Source of the DNA: an uncultured Fidelibacterota bacterium
Lineage (GTDB): Bacteria > Fidelibacterota > Marinisomatia > Marinisomatales > UBA1611
NCBI GenBank assembly: GCA_913043235.1
Contig: CAJWLO010000004.1
Coordinates: 1-64,000, forward strand
Reading direction: 5' to 3'
Length of the DNA stretch: 64,000 nucleotides
Part shown: piece after piece, positions 16,463-26,069 of the stretch
Layout of the letters: every line of letters starts with the position of its first letter
How positions within the stretch are numbered: the first letter of the stretch is position 1
Position numbers and translations under genes: made by a program
The notes under the pieces: generated by a model
The model's database searches: none
What the model saw: only the letters and a program-made list of their open reading frames with translations
What the model was told of the DNA's origin: nothing

Positions 16463-19400
16463 ATGATTAAGTATTTATCAATATTCCTATTTATAAATAT
16501 TATTTATGCGGAAGACATATTTATATATAATTCATCAATTTCAGATTCTTTACCTCAGCATAAGGCAAACAGTCTCGAACTTGGTGATATAAATAATGAC
16601 AATTATCTTGACCTGATTATCTCAGGTTATGACGAAACGCGTAATGGTATTTTTTTCGATGTTTATAATGGCACAGAAATTGGGTCATATGAAAAATCAA
16701 GTGAATCATATATAGTTACATATCCAGATACAATCGCAGAATACTTGGGAGGGATTGGAGGTGTAGACCTATCCGATTTTAATAGAGACGGATATCTAGA
16801 TGTTTACCAACATGGATCTTCAAGATCCAGAATTTTATTAAATGAAAATGGTGTTCTGAATGAGCTTGAAAATGATATCGGATCTTTACGAATCCTCTAT
16901 AGCTCTGCCCAGTGGGGAGACGTAAATATGGATGGAGCCCCTGATCTTTTCATAATGGCGCAAGAAGAGAGTCAGGACATAATATGGAATAAACTCTACA
17001 TTCAAAATTCTGACAACTCATTTTTTGCTGATCCCTACACTGTGTTCCCTAGTTTATTCAATGGTAACAGCGCTTGGGGCGACTATGACAATGATGGTGA
17101 TCCTGATCTAATAATTTGCGGCCAGACCGCTGATCCAAATTCAAGTGTAACCCGTTTTTATCAGAACGAACCTATAGGAAGATTAGTTGAGGATACAAGC
17201 CAGGACCTGATCGGCCTGAAGGCTGGAGCATTTCGTTTTGTAGATATTGATATCGATGGCGATCTCGATTTAATCTGCACTGGCTGGAGCAAACTTGAAC
17301 AAAAACTTTTGACCAGGGTTTATATTAATGAACCAGTTGGAACCTATGCCCTTGCGTCTGAACAGATTGATTTTGGTGTTGCCTATGGTACTATAGATGC
17401 AGTTGACTTTAACCTGGATGGCTATAAAGACCTGGTTATCACAGGAGCGGATTCGGTTCAAAACAACGCAGGAAAAATTATTTCCCTAGAAGGTAGGATA
17501 TACAAAAATAATGGCGACCAATCATTTGCTCTTCTGCAGACCATACCCGAAGCCAGAATAGCACGTTTTGTAGATGTCAATCTGGACAGCATACCTGATT
17601 TAATTGTAAATGGTACAACAGATTTTTTTGATGGTGACAGCTCTTATACTAAGGTATTACTTAATAGTAATGCTGGTATAAATAAAAGACCTGAAGCTCC
17701 ATCTGCATTAACCAGTTTTGTAGTTAGTACTCGAGTCGTATTTACCTGGGGTGCAGGCTCAGATGACCATCATTCTAGCCAAGGTATTTCTTATAATCTT
17801 AAAATTGGAACAAACCCGGGAGGAAATGAATTACTTTCTTCTGCACAACCGTTTCATAAAACAAATGCTGGTCATCTTCTTATTAGAGAATTTAATGAGA
17901 TCCCTCATGGCACCTATTACTGGAGCATTCAATCGGTAGATGCTTCAGGACAAAAATCTGATTGGTCCAATGAGAAAGAATTCTTTATTACCAGACTTGT
18001 TCCTTCAACCCAGTCTATACCAGGAGTGTTTTTTACTGCTTCCGCATGGAGTGACTACAACAGTGATGGTCTAATGGACTTGGCCATAACAGGAACTTCT
18101 TTTGATGGTGGAAGAGCTACCATTCTCTTTGAAAATGATGGAGGTCTATTAACCCGGGATCTAAACCAGAACCTTATGGCATATTTTCTTGGGCATTTAT
18201 CCTTTGTTGATTATACAAACGATGGATTTTTAGACATCTGCTTATCTGGGTTTTCGGTAGAGAATTTTCAGCCTTTTCCAGGGACAACCTTTTACCGTTG
18301 GGATGAAACCACTAACAATTATATATATGATCAGCAGGATAATGTCACGAACCTTTTGGCTGCTTTAAATAGAGAAGTTGGTTTTTCTGGCGGCTCCAAT
18401 AACCATGATTGGGGTGACTATGACAATGATGGTGACTTTGATCTCGTAATAGCTGGACAAACATATGATGTAACGGTTTGGCCTCCTGAAGAAGTAGTTA
18501 CATTAAAGGTTTTTAATAACATAAATGGAGAATTATTTCTAGACACTCTTCAAACAAGATTAGTGCCTATAAACCCAGCTCTGGTAAAATGGGTTGATAT
18601 GAATAATGATGGGTACCTGGACCTGATTGCCATTGGAGGAGATACAACAGGAGTTCTTGCAGCAAGGGTCTACTTAAATGGACCAGATTATTTATTAGAA
18701 AATAGTCTTGGTCACTATAAAGGAAATCTAGGTGTCAAAGCTGGTGCATTTGATTTCGGGGATTATGATAGCGACGGGTTAATTGATTTTGTGCTTACAG
18801 GAGCAAATACTCAAGACCAGCCTGTTACCTACATAGTAAAAAATTTCGGATACACTATTGATGCTGTCGATGTAATTATGGATGGAGTCTATTTTTCCAG
18901 ACCCAGCTGGGGTGACTATGATAATGATGGTGATCTGGATTTACTAGTCACAGGTTATTCAGATGTTCCTTATTCAGTCCCAATCACCGTTCTTTATAAT
19001 CAAAATAATGGTTTATTCTTACCGGATACAATTAACCTTGATAGTGTCGGAGCTAGTTCCGCTGCTTGGGCAGACTACAATCAGGATGGTGATCTGGATT
19101 TATTTTTGGCTGGACTCGGACCCAATGGAGAAGTTGTTGCAAAGGTTTATGATAATTTAGAAGGAATTGTGAACCCCAATATAGCTCCTAATCCTCCCTA
19201 TGGATTGGACGGGTCTTCAATCAGCGGAGATCAAATTACATTAAAGTGGGAAGCTCCCGTAGATCCCCCAAACAATGGGGGTGGTTTTACACCCCAAAAC
19301 GGCATCTTATACCAGCTACAGGTTGGCGGCTATACAGACACTACTAATAGCGATCATCAAATTATATCAGGTCATTATGGTTTAGATCTCACTGGAAAAA

Positions 19401-20578
19401 TAAATATAACTACAAAAAAACTACGAAATCTACCTGAAGGTAATTATAAGTGGCGTGCGCGCGCCCTAGACCATGGTGGAGCAATTTCTGATTGGACAGG
19501 CTGGGACTACTTCTACATTGACGTAACAGCCCCAGCTGTCAAAACTCTCCAGGCAAACTATGTTACAAGTAGACAGATAATCTTGGTAATAAAGTTTCAA
19601 GAGTCATTCTTCCTTGATACTTCCAAAGACCCTCTGGTCCAAGTTACTCACCCTGTTAATCCAGACTTAAATGATGATAATTCTCCGGATACCTTAACCG
19701 TAATAAAACAGAGTTTTAATGTAGACGAATGGACAGGCGTGTTGCTCCTACCTGATGACGATAGTCTCCGTTACTCAGGAAAGGCTATCCAGGTTCATAT
19801 CTCAGGCGCTGAAGATGAAAGAAAAAATAAAATGGAGCCCATAACAATTTATAAAACACCAGAATCCATTATTTCTCAGTATGGAGGTACTGCAATATCT
19901 GGAGATGGAAAAGTATCTGTTCTTTTGCCCCAAAACGCAGTTAATAAAGATGTTCAGATTACTATTTCCGCCATTTCTGGAGGACTTAGTTTTGGCGATT
20001 CAACCCAGTTGATTACCGATCTTTATACTATTTCAACTGAGCCCACTTTAAGCCTGAACAAGCCCGGAATTCTCCGTATTGCATATTCGGACTCTGTATT
20101 ACCTGATTCTGTTTTACCTTTTATAGGTCGTATTACAAATAACAGTAAAATGAACCCAATAGGTGGAACACCACTTACCATCCAAAATGTGCCATATATG
20201 CAGGTCCAGGTGGACACCTTGGAAACATTTGGTATATTCACAACACAAACTATATCTCCGGTGGATTCTTTAATGGACATTGAGTCTGTCACATGCCAGC
20301 CAAGGATATTTTCCCCGGCAGGTTCTGTATTCGAATTTGCAAACACCAATATTCTATTTAACCTGAATGAGCAGGAAGAAGTCACCGCTCGTATCTTCAA
20401 TCTTGCTGGACGTTTACAATGGTCATTAAAACCTGAAACCACTCAAAGGGGATCCAATGTCTTAAATTGGGATGGCAAAGATTATAACGGTAATGTTGTA
20501 GCCAGTGGTCTTTACATTGTGACCTTGGAAAAAGGAGATTCCGTCTTGCGAACTACTGTAGGGGTTCTGAACCGATGA
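16463..20578 (+). CDS. Giant secreted FG-GAP repeat protein with type IX-like tail
   Basis: 1371 residues. Signal peptide (1-17, ISIFLFINIIYA-like, MIKYLSIFLF start). Two blocks of FG-GAP/VCBS repeats (about 20-400 and 520-870) contain many calcium-binding loops of the form DYDNDGDPD or DFNRDGYLD, predicted to fold as beta-propellers. Fibronectin type III-like domains are at about 405-510 and 885-1000. A further beta domain is at about 1010-1280. The C-terminal 80 residues are a FlgD-like Ig/sorting tail (TARIFNLAGRL, NWDGKDYNGNVVASGLYIV), as found on cargo of type IX-like secretion in Marinimicrobia and Bacteroidota. Probably a surface or secreted adhesin or binding protein. It follows the secretin gene by 124 bases and overlaps the next gene by four bases (ATGA). 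Confidence 0.85.
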   Translation: MIKYLSIFLFINIIYAEDIFIYNSSISDSLPQHKANSLELGDINNDNYLDLIISGYDETRNGIFFDVYNGTEIGSYEKSSESYIVTYPDTIAEYLGGIGGVDLSDFNRDGYLDVYQHGSSRSRILLNENGVLNELENDIGSLRILYSSAQWGDVNMDGAPDLFIMAQEESQDIIWNKLYIQNSDNSFFADPYTVFPSLFNGNSAWGDYDNDGDPDLIICGQTADPNSSVTRFYQNEPIGRLVEDTSQDLIGLKAGAFRFVDIDIDGDLDLICTGWSKLEQKLLTRVYINEPVGTYALASEQIDFGVAYGTIDAVDFNLDGYKDLVITGADSVQNNAGKIISLEGRIYKNNGDQSFALLQTIPEARIARFVDVNLDSIPDLIVNGTTDFFDGDSSYTKVLLNSNAGINKRPEAPSALTSFVVSTRVVFTWGAGSDDHHSSQGISYNLKIGTNPGGNELLSSAQPFHKTNAGHLLIREFNEIPHGTYYWSIQSVDASGQKSDWSNEKEFFITRLVPSTQSIPGVFFTASAWSDYNSDGLMDLAITGTSFDGGRATILFENDGGLLTRDLNQNLMAYFLGHLSFVDYTNDGFLDICLSGFSVENFQPFPGTTFYRWDETTNNYIYDQQDNVTNLLAALNREVGFSGGSNNHDWGDYDNDGDFDLVIAGQTYDVTVWPPEEVVTLKVFNNINGELFLDTLQTRLVPINPALVKWVDMNNDGYLDLIAIGGDTTGVLAARVYLNGPDYLLENSLGHYKGNLGVKAGAFDFGDYDSDGLIDFVLTGANTQDQPVTYIVKNFGYTIDAVDVIMDGVYFSRPSWGDYDNDGDLDLLVTGYSDVPYSVPITVLYNQNNGLFLPDTINLDSVGASSAAWADYNQDGDLDLFLAGLGPNGEVVAKVYDNLEGIVNPNIAPNPPYGLDGSSISGDQITLKWEAPVDPPNNGGGFTPQNGILYQLQVGGYTDTTNSDHQIISGHYGLDLTGKINITTKKLRNLPEGNYKWRARALDHGGAISDWTGWDYFYIDVTAPAVKTLQANYVTSRQIILVIKFQESFFLDTSKDPLVQVTHPVNPDLNDDNSPDTLTVIKQSFNVDEWTGVLLLPDDDSLRYSGKAIQVHISGAEDERKNKMEPITIYKTPESIISQYGGTAISGDGKVSVLLPQNAVNKDVQITISAISGGLSFGDSTQLITDLYTISTEPTLSLNKPGILRIAYSDSVLPDSVLPFIGRITNNSKMNPIGGTPLTIQNVPYMQVQVDTLETFGIFTTQTISPVDSLMDIESVTCQPRIFSPAGSVFEFANTNILFNLNEQEEVTARIFNLAGRLQWSLKPETTQRGSNVLNWDGKDYNGNVVASGLYIVTLEKGDSVLRTTVGVLNR

Positions 20579-23313
20579 ATCGAATTTTCATCATCGGTCT
20601 TATGGTTTCTCTGTTATGTGTACAGGGTCAGGATCAATTATTCGTAGGCACGCGTCCCCTGAGCATGGGTGGGGCCTTCATTGCGGTGGCAGATGATGGC
20701 AACGCCATTACCTGGAACCCTGCCGGCCTTCCCCGTCTGCGCCGAACAGAGTTTACAACTACCTATGCTGATCTCTATGTCATGGGCATCACTCAATCCT
20801 ATATTGGGATTGTAAGGCCATTTGGTGATAAGCTGGCATTGGGCCTAGACTGGGCCAATGTTGGCTTCGATGATGGTGAACTGGGCTATGCAGATAATAA
20901 GCTTAATTTTTCGTTCGGTTACCAACCCCATAAACTGGTTTCATTTGGTGGGACCTTGAAATATATCTTCAAGGATATGACCCTTGATGGTACTTCTTAC
21001 GGAAAAAGTTCAGGACTTGGCTATGACGTGGGCCTGCTTATTTCACCACTAAAAAATTTACGTTTTGGCCTTGGTCTTTTCGATCTAGGCGGAACCAGTA
21101 TATCCTATGAAGACAAGGTTACGGAAAAAATCCTTGGACAGGCATTTAAACTTGGGATTGCCTATATGCCTTTTGAAGGGCTCACCATGGCTATGGATGT
21201 TGGAGATCGCTACCATGCTGGACTTGAATATATTCTTAAAAATCGTATCAAATTCAGAGCAGGGGTTCAAAAAAATAGAATTGAGCCAGAAGCAATTTTC
21301 GTCCCATCAGCTGGCTTATCGATTAAATTCAAAAGTATTATTGTTGAATACGGTTATGAAGACCACCCTTTCATGGATCCCACCCATCGTTTTTCCCTAG
21401 TACTTCAATTAAGCCCTGCTGTGGTCAGCATTGGTACCACAGTAATCAATCATAACCCTGTATTCAGGTCCCTACATCGTTATTATGAATCAAATCCTTT
21501 TTTAAAAGTGGGCCTAAAGAATATCTCTGATGCGGACCTGCCAGTATCTGTGTCCTTATTTGTACCCACTATGATGGATAACCCCCACTCTGAAAATATC
21601 ACGCTTCCGCCTAAATCAGATGAGGAATACGAACTTGGAGTCTCCTTTTCTAGCGATGTTTTGACATCAAAAAAGGCGACCTTTGACAACTTAGTTCAAC
21701 CAGAAGTAAAAGTAACCTACAAACAGGACGGCGAGGAAAAACTGGCCCAGAAAAAAATGGAATCCGCCTATGTACTAGGAAAAGGGAAACTCACCTGGAG
21801 CAATCCGGAGATGATTGCGTGCTATGTAACACCCGCTGATGCTGTAATTGATAAATTTTCACGCGGCAACATCCAATTTTACACCAATATACTTAATGAC
21901 TATTTTGGCCGTAGTAATTTAGGCAGAGCTATCATTCTCTATGATGCCTTGGGGACTCTTGGCTTGGTATATAATATTGACCTGGAGACACCTTTCCTGG
22001 ATATTGCTGATGATAAATCCACGTTTGATTCCGTAAAATATCCCGGAGATATGCTCAGAGACAAAATTGGAGACTGTGATGATTTAACCGCCCTTTTTGG
22101 TACTCTTTTGGGAAATTTAGGAATTGAAAGCATGTTCCTAGATGTATTCAAACCCGGGGCCGGACATATATTTTTGATGTTTGACAGCGGTGTAAAACCG
22201 GATGACGTCACAAAATATTTTCAAGATGAATCGGAAGTTGTGGTGTTAAATGATAAAGTATGGATCCCCGTGGAAGCTACCTTGGTGGGAAAACCATTTT
22301 TCAGTGCCTGGAAACAGGGCGCACTTAAATACAATGAAATGAAAGCGGAAAACTATGTCAATGAATTCTCAGTGAAGGAAGCGTCAGCTATATATCTTGC
22401 CGGGTCCCATGTTACAGCGGATATGCCAATGCCTGAGATGAATGGGATCAATGATCTTTTATTGGAAGATATTAAACAATATGAAAAATGGTTGGGAACA
22501 ATTGTACTCAATGCTGTCGGAGGTGAACTTAAAACTGCAAATGATTATTACGATGCCGGTGTACGGTACATGGAGTTTTCCCGGTACACTGATGCTATAA
22601 AAAAACTGGAGACCGCTATTACCATGCAACCAGCATTTCCAGATGCAATCAATACACTGGGAGTTTGTTATACGAAAAAAGGTGAATATGAAAAATCACT
22701 GGAATTTTATAATAAAGCTCTAGAACAAGCAGAATATCCTGGATATTTACTTAATATTGCTATTGCCCATTTTATGATGGGTAACAAAGGTATTGCTCGG
22801 CAAAAATACGAAGAAGTTGCTGCCATTGATCCTGTGGGGTTTTCCGGTAAGTTGGATAAGGTGTTCGGTGCCGCAAAAGCATCTCTCTCATCAAAAATTA
22901 CCGAAGGACCCAAATTCGAAGTTCCATCTGATTTGGCTGCTGAATTAAAATCAGAAACACCAGAATCATTGGCAGAATCTGCTGAAGCATCTAAGAACAT
23001 TAAACCGGAAGATATCCCCAAGATCAATTATAGAAAGAGCCGAGCACGAAGTGATAATACTGTGGGGGTTACATTCGCGCGCTTGGGGAATTATTCCATG
23101 GCCATTGACTATTTTTTAAAAGCAGTTAAATCTGATCCAGAGGAATTAGATTATAAGGTAAACCTAACTGTAGCCTATTATCGTATGTATAAATATGATC
23201 AGGCCCTAACTCTTTATGAAGAAATAAAGAAGAAAAAACCCGAATTAGTGACTCAATTAGACTTTATTGAAAGTATGGGCGAAATCACACCAAAATTCAG
23301 TAAATTTGATTAA
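20575..23313 (+). CDS. PorV-like barrel fused to transglutaminase-like and TPR domains
   Basis: 912 residues. Signal peptide (IIGLMVSLLCVQGQ). Residues about 20-285 match the PorV/PorQ/UPF0164 outer-membrane barrel family (RPLSMGGAFIAVADDGNAIT, WNPAGLPRL). An Ig-like stretch follows (about 290-400). Residues about 420-580 look like a transglutaminase/papain-fold domain with candidate catalytic Cys501 (GDCDDLTALFG), His531 (GAGHIFLMF) and Glu567 (WIPVEAT). TPR units occupy about 650-775 and 825-905. The start overlaps the preceding FG-GAP gene. PorV proteins shuttle or anchor type IX cargo in Bacteroidota, so a partner role for the upstream protein is a reasonable inference. Whether the Cys-His pair is catalytic is unproven. 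Confidence 0.75.
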   Translation: MNRIFIIGLMVSLLCVQGQDQLFVGTRPLSMGGAFIAVADDGNAITWNPAGLPRLRRTEFTTTYADLYVMGITQSYIGIVRPFGDKLALGLDWANVGFDDGELGYADNKLNFSFGYQPHKLVSFGGTLKYIFKDMTLDGTSYGKSSGLGYDVGLLISPLKNLRFGLGLFDLGGTSISYEDKVTEKILGQAFKLGIAYMPFEGLTMAMDVGDRYHAGLEYILKNRIKFRAGVQKNRIEPEAIFVPSAGLSIKFKSIIVEYGYEDHPFMDPTHRFSLVLQLSPAVVSIGTTVINHNPVFRSLHRYYESNPFLKVGLKNISDADLPVSVSLFVPTMMDNPHSENITLPPKSDEEYELGVSFSSDVLTSKKATFDNLVQPEVKVTYKQDGEEKLAQKKMESAYVLGKGKLTWSNPEMIACYVTPADAVIDKFSRGNIQFYTNILNDYFGRSNLGRAIILYDALGTLGLVYNIDLETPFLDIADDKSTFDSVKYPGDMLRDKIGDCDDLTALFGTLLGNLGIESMFLDVFKPGAGHIFLMFDSGVKPDDVTKYFQDESEVVVLNDKVWIPVEATLVGKPFFSAWKQGALKYNEMKAENYVNEFSVKEASAIYLAGSHVTADMPMPEMNGINDLLLEDIKQYEKWLGTIVLNAVGGELKTANDYYDAGVRYMEFSRYTDAIKKLETAITMQPAFPDAINTLGVCYTKKGEYEKSLEFYNKALEQAEYPGYLLNIAIAHFMMGNKGIARQKYEEVAAIDPVGFSGKLDKVFGAAKASLSSKITEGPKFEVPSDLAAELKSETPESLAESAEASKNIKPEDIPKINYRKSRARSDNTVGVTFARLGNYSMAIDYFLKAVKSDPEELDYKVNLTVAYYRMYKYDQALTLYEEIKKKKPELVTQLDFIESMGEITPKFSKFD

Positions 23314-23338
23314 ATTCAGCCATGATTGATGTAGAGTC

Positions 23339-23785
23339 ATGAAAAATATATTAATAATACTGGGCATATGTGCCTTTGGCCCTCTCTGGGCACAGGATGA
23401 TGATGACCTAGACATGGACGCTATGTGGGAGAGTACCATCTGGGAAGAGATCGAAGAAGTAACCACGGAAGAGTATGAAGTTGAAAAAGTCACCGCTGTT
23501 GCTGGGGTTCGTGGTGCCGAAGCGGAAGATGAAGCGCTTCATCATCTTTATTACAGGAAATCCATGAAAGGCATTGATGAAGGGGCATTGAAAAATGCAT
23601 TGGGGAAAATGTTGAATACACTATCCGTATTAAAAGATAAAAATCCAGAGCATGATAAAATACCACAATTGACCCATCTGGTATGCCAATTATATACAAA
23701 ACTTGGTGATGAAAATAAAGCCAAATTATTCGAGAACGAACTCCTGACCATAGCGCCTGAAATGCATGCCAAGTATTATAAATAA
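23339..23785 (+). CDS. Small exported acidic protein
   Basis: 148 residues. Signal peptide (IILGICAFGPLWAQ), then a very acidic stretch (DDDDLDMDAMWESTIWEEIE), then a helical C-terminal half (about 60-148) that could form two TPR-like hairpins. No family recognised. It follows the PorV-like gene by 25 bases and precedes a terminator, so it is probably the last gene of that transcript. Could be a periplasmic partner of the TPR-bearing protein upstream (position only). Confidence 0.65.
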   Translation: MKNILIILGICAFGPLWAQDDDDLDMDAMWESTIWEEIEEVTTEEYEVEKVTAVAGVRGAEAEDEALHHLYYRKSMKGIDEGALKNALGKMLNTLSVLKDKNPEHDKIPQLTHLVCQLYTKLGDENKAKLFENELLTIAPEMHAKYYK

Positions 23786-23805
23786 TTTGGTTTAATAACT
23801 GTTAT

Positions 23806-23833
23806 AAAAAGGCCGCATTCAGCGGCTTTTTTT
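23806..23833. terminator. Bidirectional intrinsic terminator
   Basis: GCCGC (23812-23816) pairs with GCGGC (23822-23826) around a five-base loop; AAAAA precedes and TTTTTTT follows. It lies between two convergent genes ending at 23785 and 23832 and can serve both. Confidence 0.85.
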
Positions 23834-24578
23834 ATTTAAACTCATAATACCTTTTATTTCCACCTCGGTCCCGAAGAATGAATCCTCCGGATTCTGTTTC
23901 ACTAATAATTTCTCCTTCGATTTTTAAGTTACCATCTTCATACCAAAACCGGGCTTTTCCCCAAGCAACTCCATTTACAAAATCAATGGTTAATTCTTTT
24001 TTTCCATTTGAATACCACTGGATCCAGGTACCATCTTCCTTTCCGTTTTTATAAGGAATCACAAGTCGTCTAGTACCGTCCACGTACCATTCACGATACT
24101 TCCCCTCTGGCAAACCATCAATAAACTGGGCTTTTACCGCTTTTTTCCCGTTGGTATGCCAAGCTAAATATTTTTTATTTTCTTTCCCAAATTTGTAGTG
24201 AGCCACCACTGCCTTTTGTCCACTTTCGTACCATTCACGATATTCTCCATTTAAAATACCATTTTGAAATTCAGCATATAGCTTTTGATTGCCATTCAAA
24301 TACCAATACTGCCAGATACCAATCTTTTCCCCTTCATAATATTCGCCGATCATTAATGGTTTCTGAATCCGGTTTAATTTTTGCCAGATGCCATGGCGAA
24401 TACCATTCAGATATTCACCGTAAAGTTCACCTTCTTCCAATGTTTTATATACTTGTCCTGTGAATAGCGTACCATTATTATAGATCAGGCCTTTTAAAGA
24501 ATCAAGCTCTCCCCAATTCAGAGGATCCTGACCGAAAAGACTACTGATAAAAATGAAACCAAGTATTATATGAATCAC
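23832..24578 (-). CDS. Exported MORN/YwqK-repeat protein, copy 1
   Basis: 248 residues. Signal peptide (IIHIILGFIFISSLFG-like), then about eight repeats of roughly 23 residues of the MORN/YwqK type (units such as NGEYREWYESGQKAVVAHY and DGTWIQWYSNGKKELTI), ending in a short C-terminal cap. The only standard start in frame after the upstream stop is GTG at 24578. It is collinear, without gaps, with the neighbouring protein at 24624-25391, so the pair is a tandem duplication. These repeats form extended beta-meanders. Some members are labelled antitoxins in databases, but nothing here supports a toxin-antitoxin role. Probably periplasmic or surface-exposed. Confidence 0.75.
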   Translation of the reverse strand: MIHIILGFIFISSLFGQDPLNWGELDSLKGLIYNNGTLFTGQVYKTLEEGELYGEYLNGIRHGIWQKLNRIQKPLMIGEYYEGEKIGIWQYWYLNGNQKLYAEFQNGILNGEYREWYESGQKAVVAHYKFGKENKKYLAWHTNGKKAVKAQFIDGLPEGKYREWYVDGTRRLVIPYKNGKEDGTWIQWYSNGKKELTIDFVNGVAWGKARFWYEDGNLKIEGEIISETESGGFILRDRGGNKRYYEFK

Positions 24579-24623
24579 AATAAAAAATTTAGTCTGGATA
24601 CAACCAGAACTATATTAAAGAGA

Positions 24624-25391
24624 CTAATTTTGGAAATCAGAAGGTCTCATAGCCCTCCTGACACCACCGGAATCTTGTAAAATCCAACCGCCGCTAGGCG
24701 TATCGCCAACTATCTCTCCTTCTGTCTGTAAACTCCCATTTTCAAACCAAAATTTTGCCTTGCCATTGGCAATGCCATTTGTATAATGCACCAGCATTTC
24801 TTTTTTCCCATTTGGATACCATTGAACCCATTTCCCATCTTCTTTACCATCTATGTATTCAATTTGTAAAAGTTTTTTTCCTGTATCATACCATTCTCGA
24901 TATAATCCTTTGCATTTGCCCATATCGTAGGTTGCAATTACTGCTTTTTTTCCGTTATCATGCCATTCTTTATATTTGCCATGTTCCAGACCATTAACAT
25001 AGGTTGCATCCACAAGTTTTTTTCCTTTTTGATTCCATTCAAGATATGGCCCATCAAAAACACCAAAGTTAAAATTAGCATCTAATTCAGGTTTACCATT
25101 CTTGTACCATTGCTGCCAGCGCCCATGTGGTTCTCCATTCTCGTAATAGCCGATCAGGATTGGCTCCCCTACCCTATTCGTTGTTTGCCAGTGACCATTC
25201 CTTATCCCATCTTTGAATTCGCCCCTCATCAAGCCCCCATCAAGGTATTTAACGACCTCTCCTGTAAATAAAACACCTTCTTTATAAAATAATCCATCCA
25301 AAGAATCAAGTTTCCCCCATTCTGTCGCATCAGCATAACAAATGCCCAAGGGTAAAAAAACACTTAGTACCATGGAGGTATAAATTTTCAT
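24624..25391 (-). CDS. Exported MORN/YwqK-repeat protein, copy 2
   Basis: 255 residues. Signal peptide (SMVLSVFLPLGICYA), followed by the same architecture as copy 1: WGKLDSLDGLFYKEGVLFTG, then successive G-x-(Y/W)-x-E-W-x-x-x-G-K-K units and the end GGWILQDSGG. It aligns with copy 1 along the whole length. It lies upstream of copy 1 on the same strand with a 45-base gap, so both may be in one transcript. Function unknown. Confidence 0.75.
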   Translation of the reverse strand: MKIYTSMVLSVFLPLGICYADATEWGKLDSLDGLFYKEGVLFTGEVVKYLDGGLMRGEFKDGIRNGHWQTTNRVGEPILIGYYENGEPHGRWQQWYKNGKPELDANFNFGVFDGPYLEWNQKGKKLVDATYVNGLEHGKYKEWHDNGKKAVIATYDMGKCKGLYREWYDTGKKLLQIEYIDGKEDGKWVQWYPNGKKEMLVHYTNGIANGKAKFWFENGSLQTEGEIVGDTPSGGWILQDSGGVRRAMRPSDFQN

Positions 25392-25454
25392 TTAAGAATC
25401 CTAAACATATTTACCAATACTAAAATTTAGGTACATATACTGTTTGATTCTTCA

Positions 25455-25952
25455 TTAAAGTGTACCTGTTATTGCCTTAAGGTGTTCCAGGCCATGTTCA
25501 TCAAAATATAGATTAACGAACCTATCCAATAGTTTCTGCCCATCCTGAACATGTTTCTGGTCCAACGTCTGTTTACATTTCATGGCAGATACCATTAACT
25601 GATGAAGATTGGTAATCTTCTGCACATATGCATCATAGGCCTCCCCTTGCGTAGCAGTTTTAGCTTTAATTCTTTGGATCAGAAAATAAGTGGAAACTGT
25701 TTCCTGAATACGGGTAGCGTGTTCTTCCTTTGTATGGACCCACCGGATACATTGGTTCAATTCCTGGGTACTTGTCTTACCATCTTGAAGTTTTATCTGG
25801 TTCATAGCTTTTTGAATTGTATGAAAATCTTCGCGCAGTTGAACGATCCGCAAAGCATCATCATATATTCCGCAGGGAACCTGACAATGGGCCCACAAAT
25901 TTCCTTGAATTATAAAGACTATAGATAAAATGGTTTTATATGCTTGTTTCAT
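25455..25952 (-). CDS. sodN: Exported nickel superoxide dismutase
   Basis: 165 residues. The Ni-hook motif H-C-x-x-P-C-G-x-Y-D is present as HCQVPCGIYDD, giving His1, Cys2 and Cys6 of the mature enzyme. It is preceded by a 21-residue Sec-type signal peptide ending LWA, so signal peptidase I cleavage would expose His22 as the new N-terminus. The remaining 130 residues are the four-helix bundle expected of NiSOD (IYDDALRIVQLREDFHTI, ending YFDEHGLEHLKAITG). It dismutates superoxide, here probably in the periplasm. NiSOD of Streptomyces is matured by the peptidase SodX; no sodX-like gene is adjacent. AGGA lies about seven bases before the ATG. The gene stands alone between the MORN pair and the thioredoxin-like gene. 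Confidence 0.92.
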   Translation of the reverse strand: MKQAYKTILSIVFIIQGNLWAHCQVPCGIYDDALRIVQLREDFHTIQKAMNQIKLQDGKTSTQELNQCIRWVHTKEEHATRIQETVSTYFLIQRIKAKTATQGEAYDAYVQKITNLHQLMVSAMKCKQTLDQKHVQDGQKLLDRFVNLYFDEHGLEHLKAITGTL

Positions 25953-26069
25953 AATAAATCCTCATTATTTTCCTGCTCTAAGGTTAAGGATAATAAAAAA
26001 TCTAGTGTAGTTTCATTTTATTAATTTACAGGATCCGGATAATTTCTAAATCAATAACAAAATTTTTGA

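Noticed and set aside
23832..25391. Toxin-antitoxin module
   Set aside because: The proteins have YwqK-type repeats, but both are exported and no toxin-like gene is adjacent.
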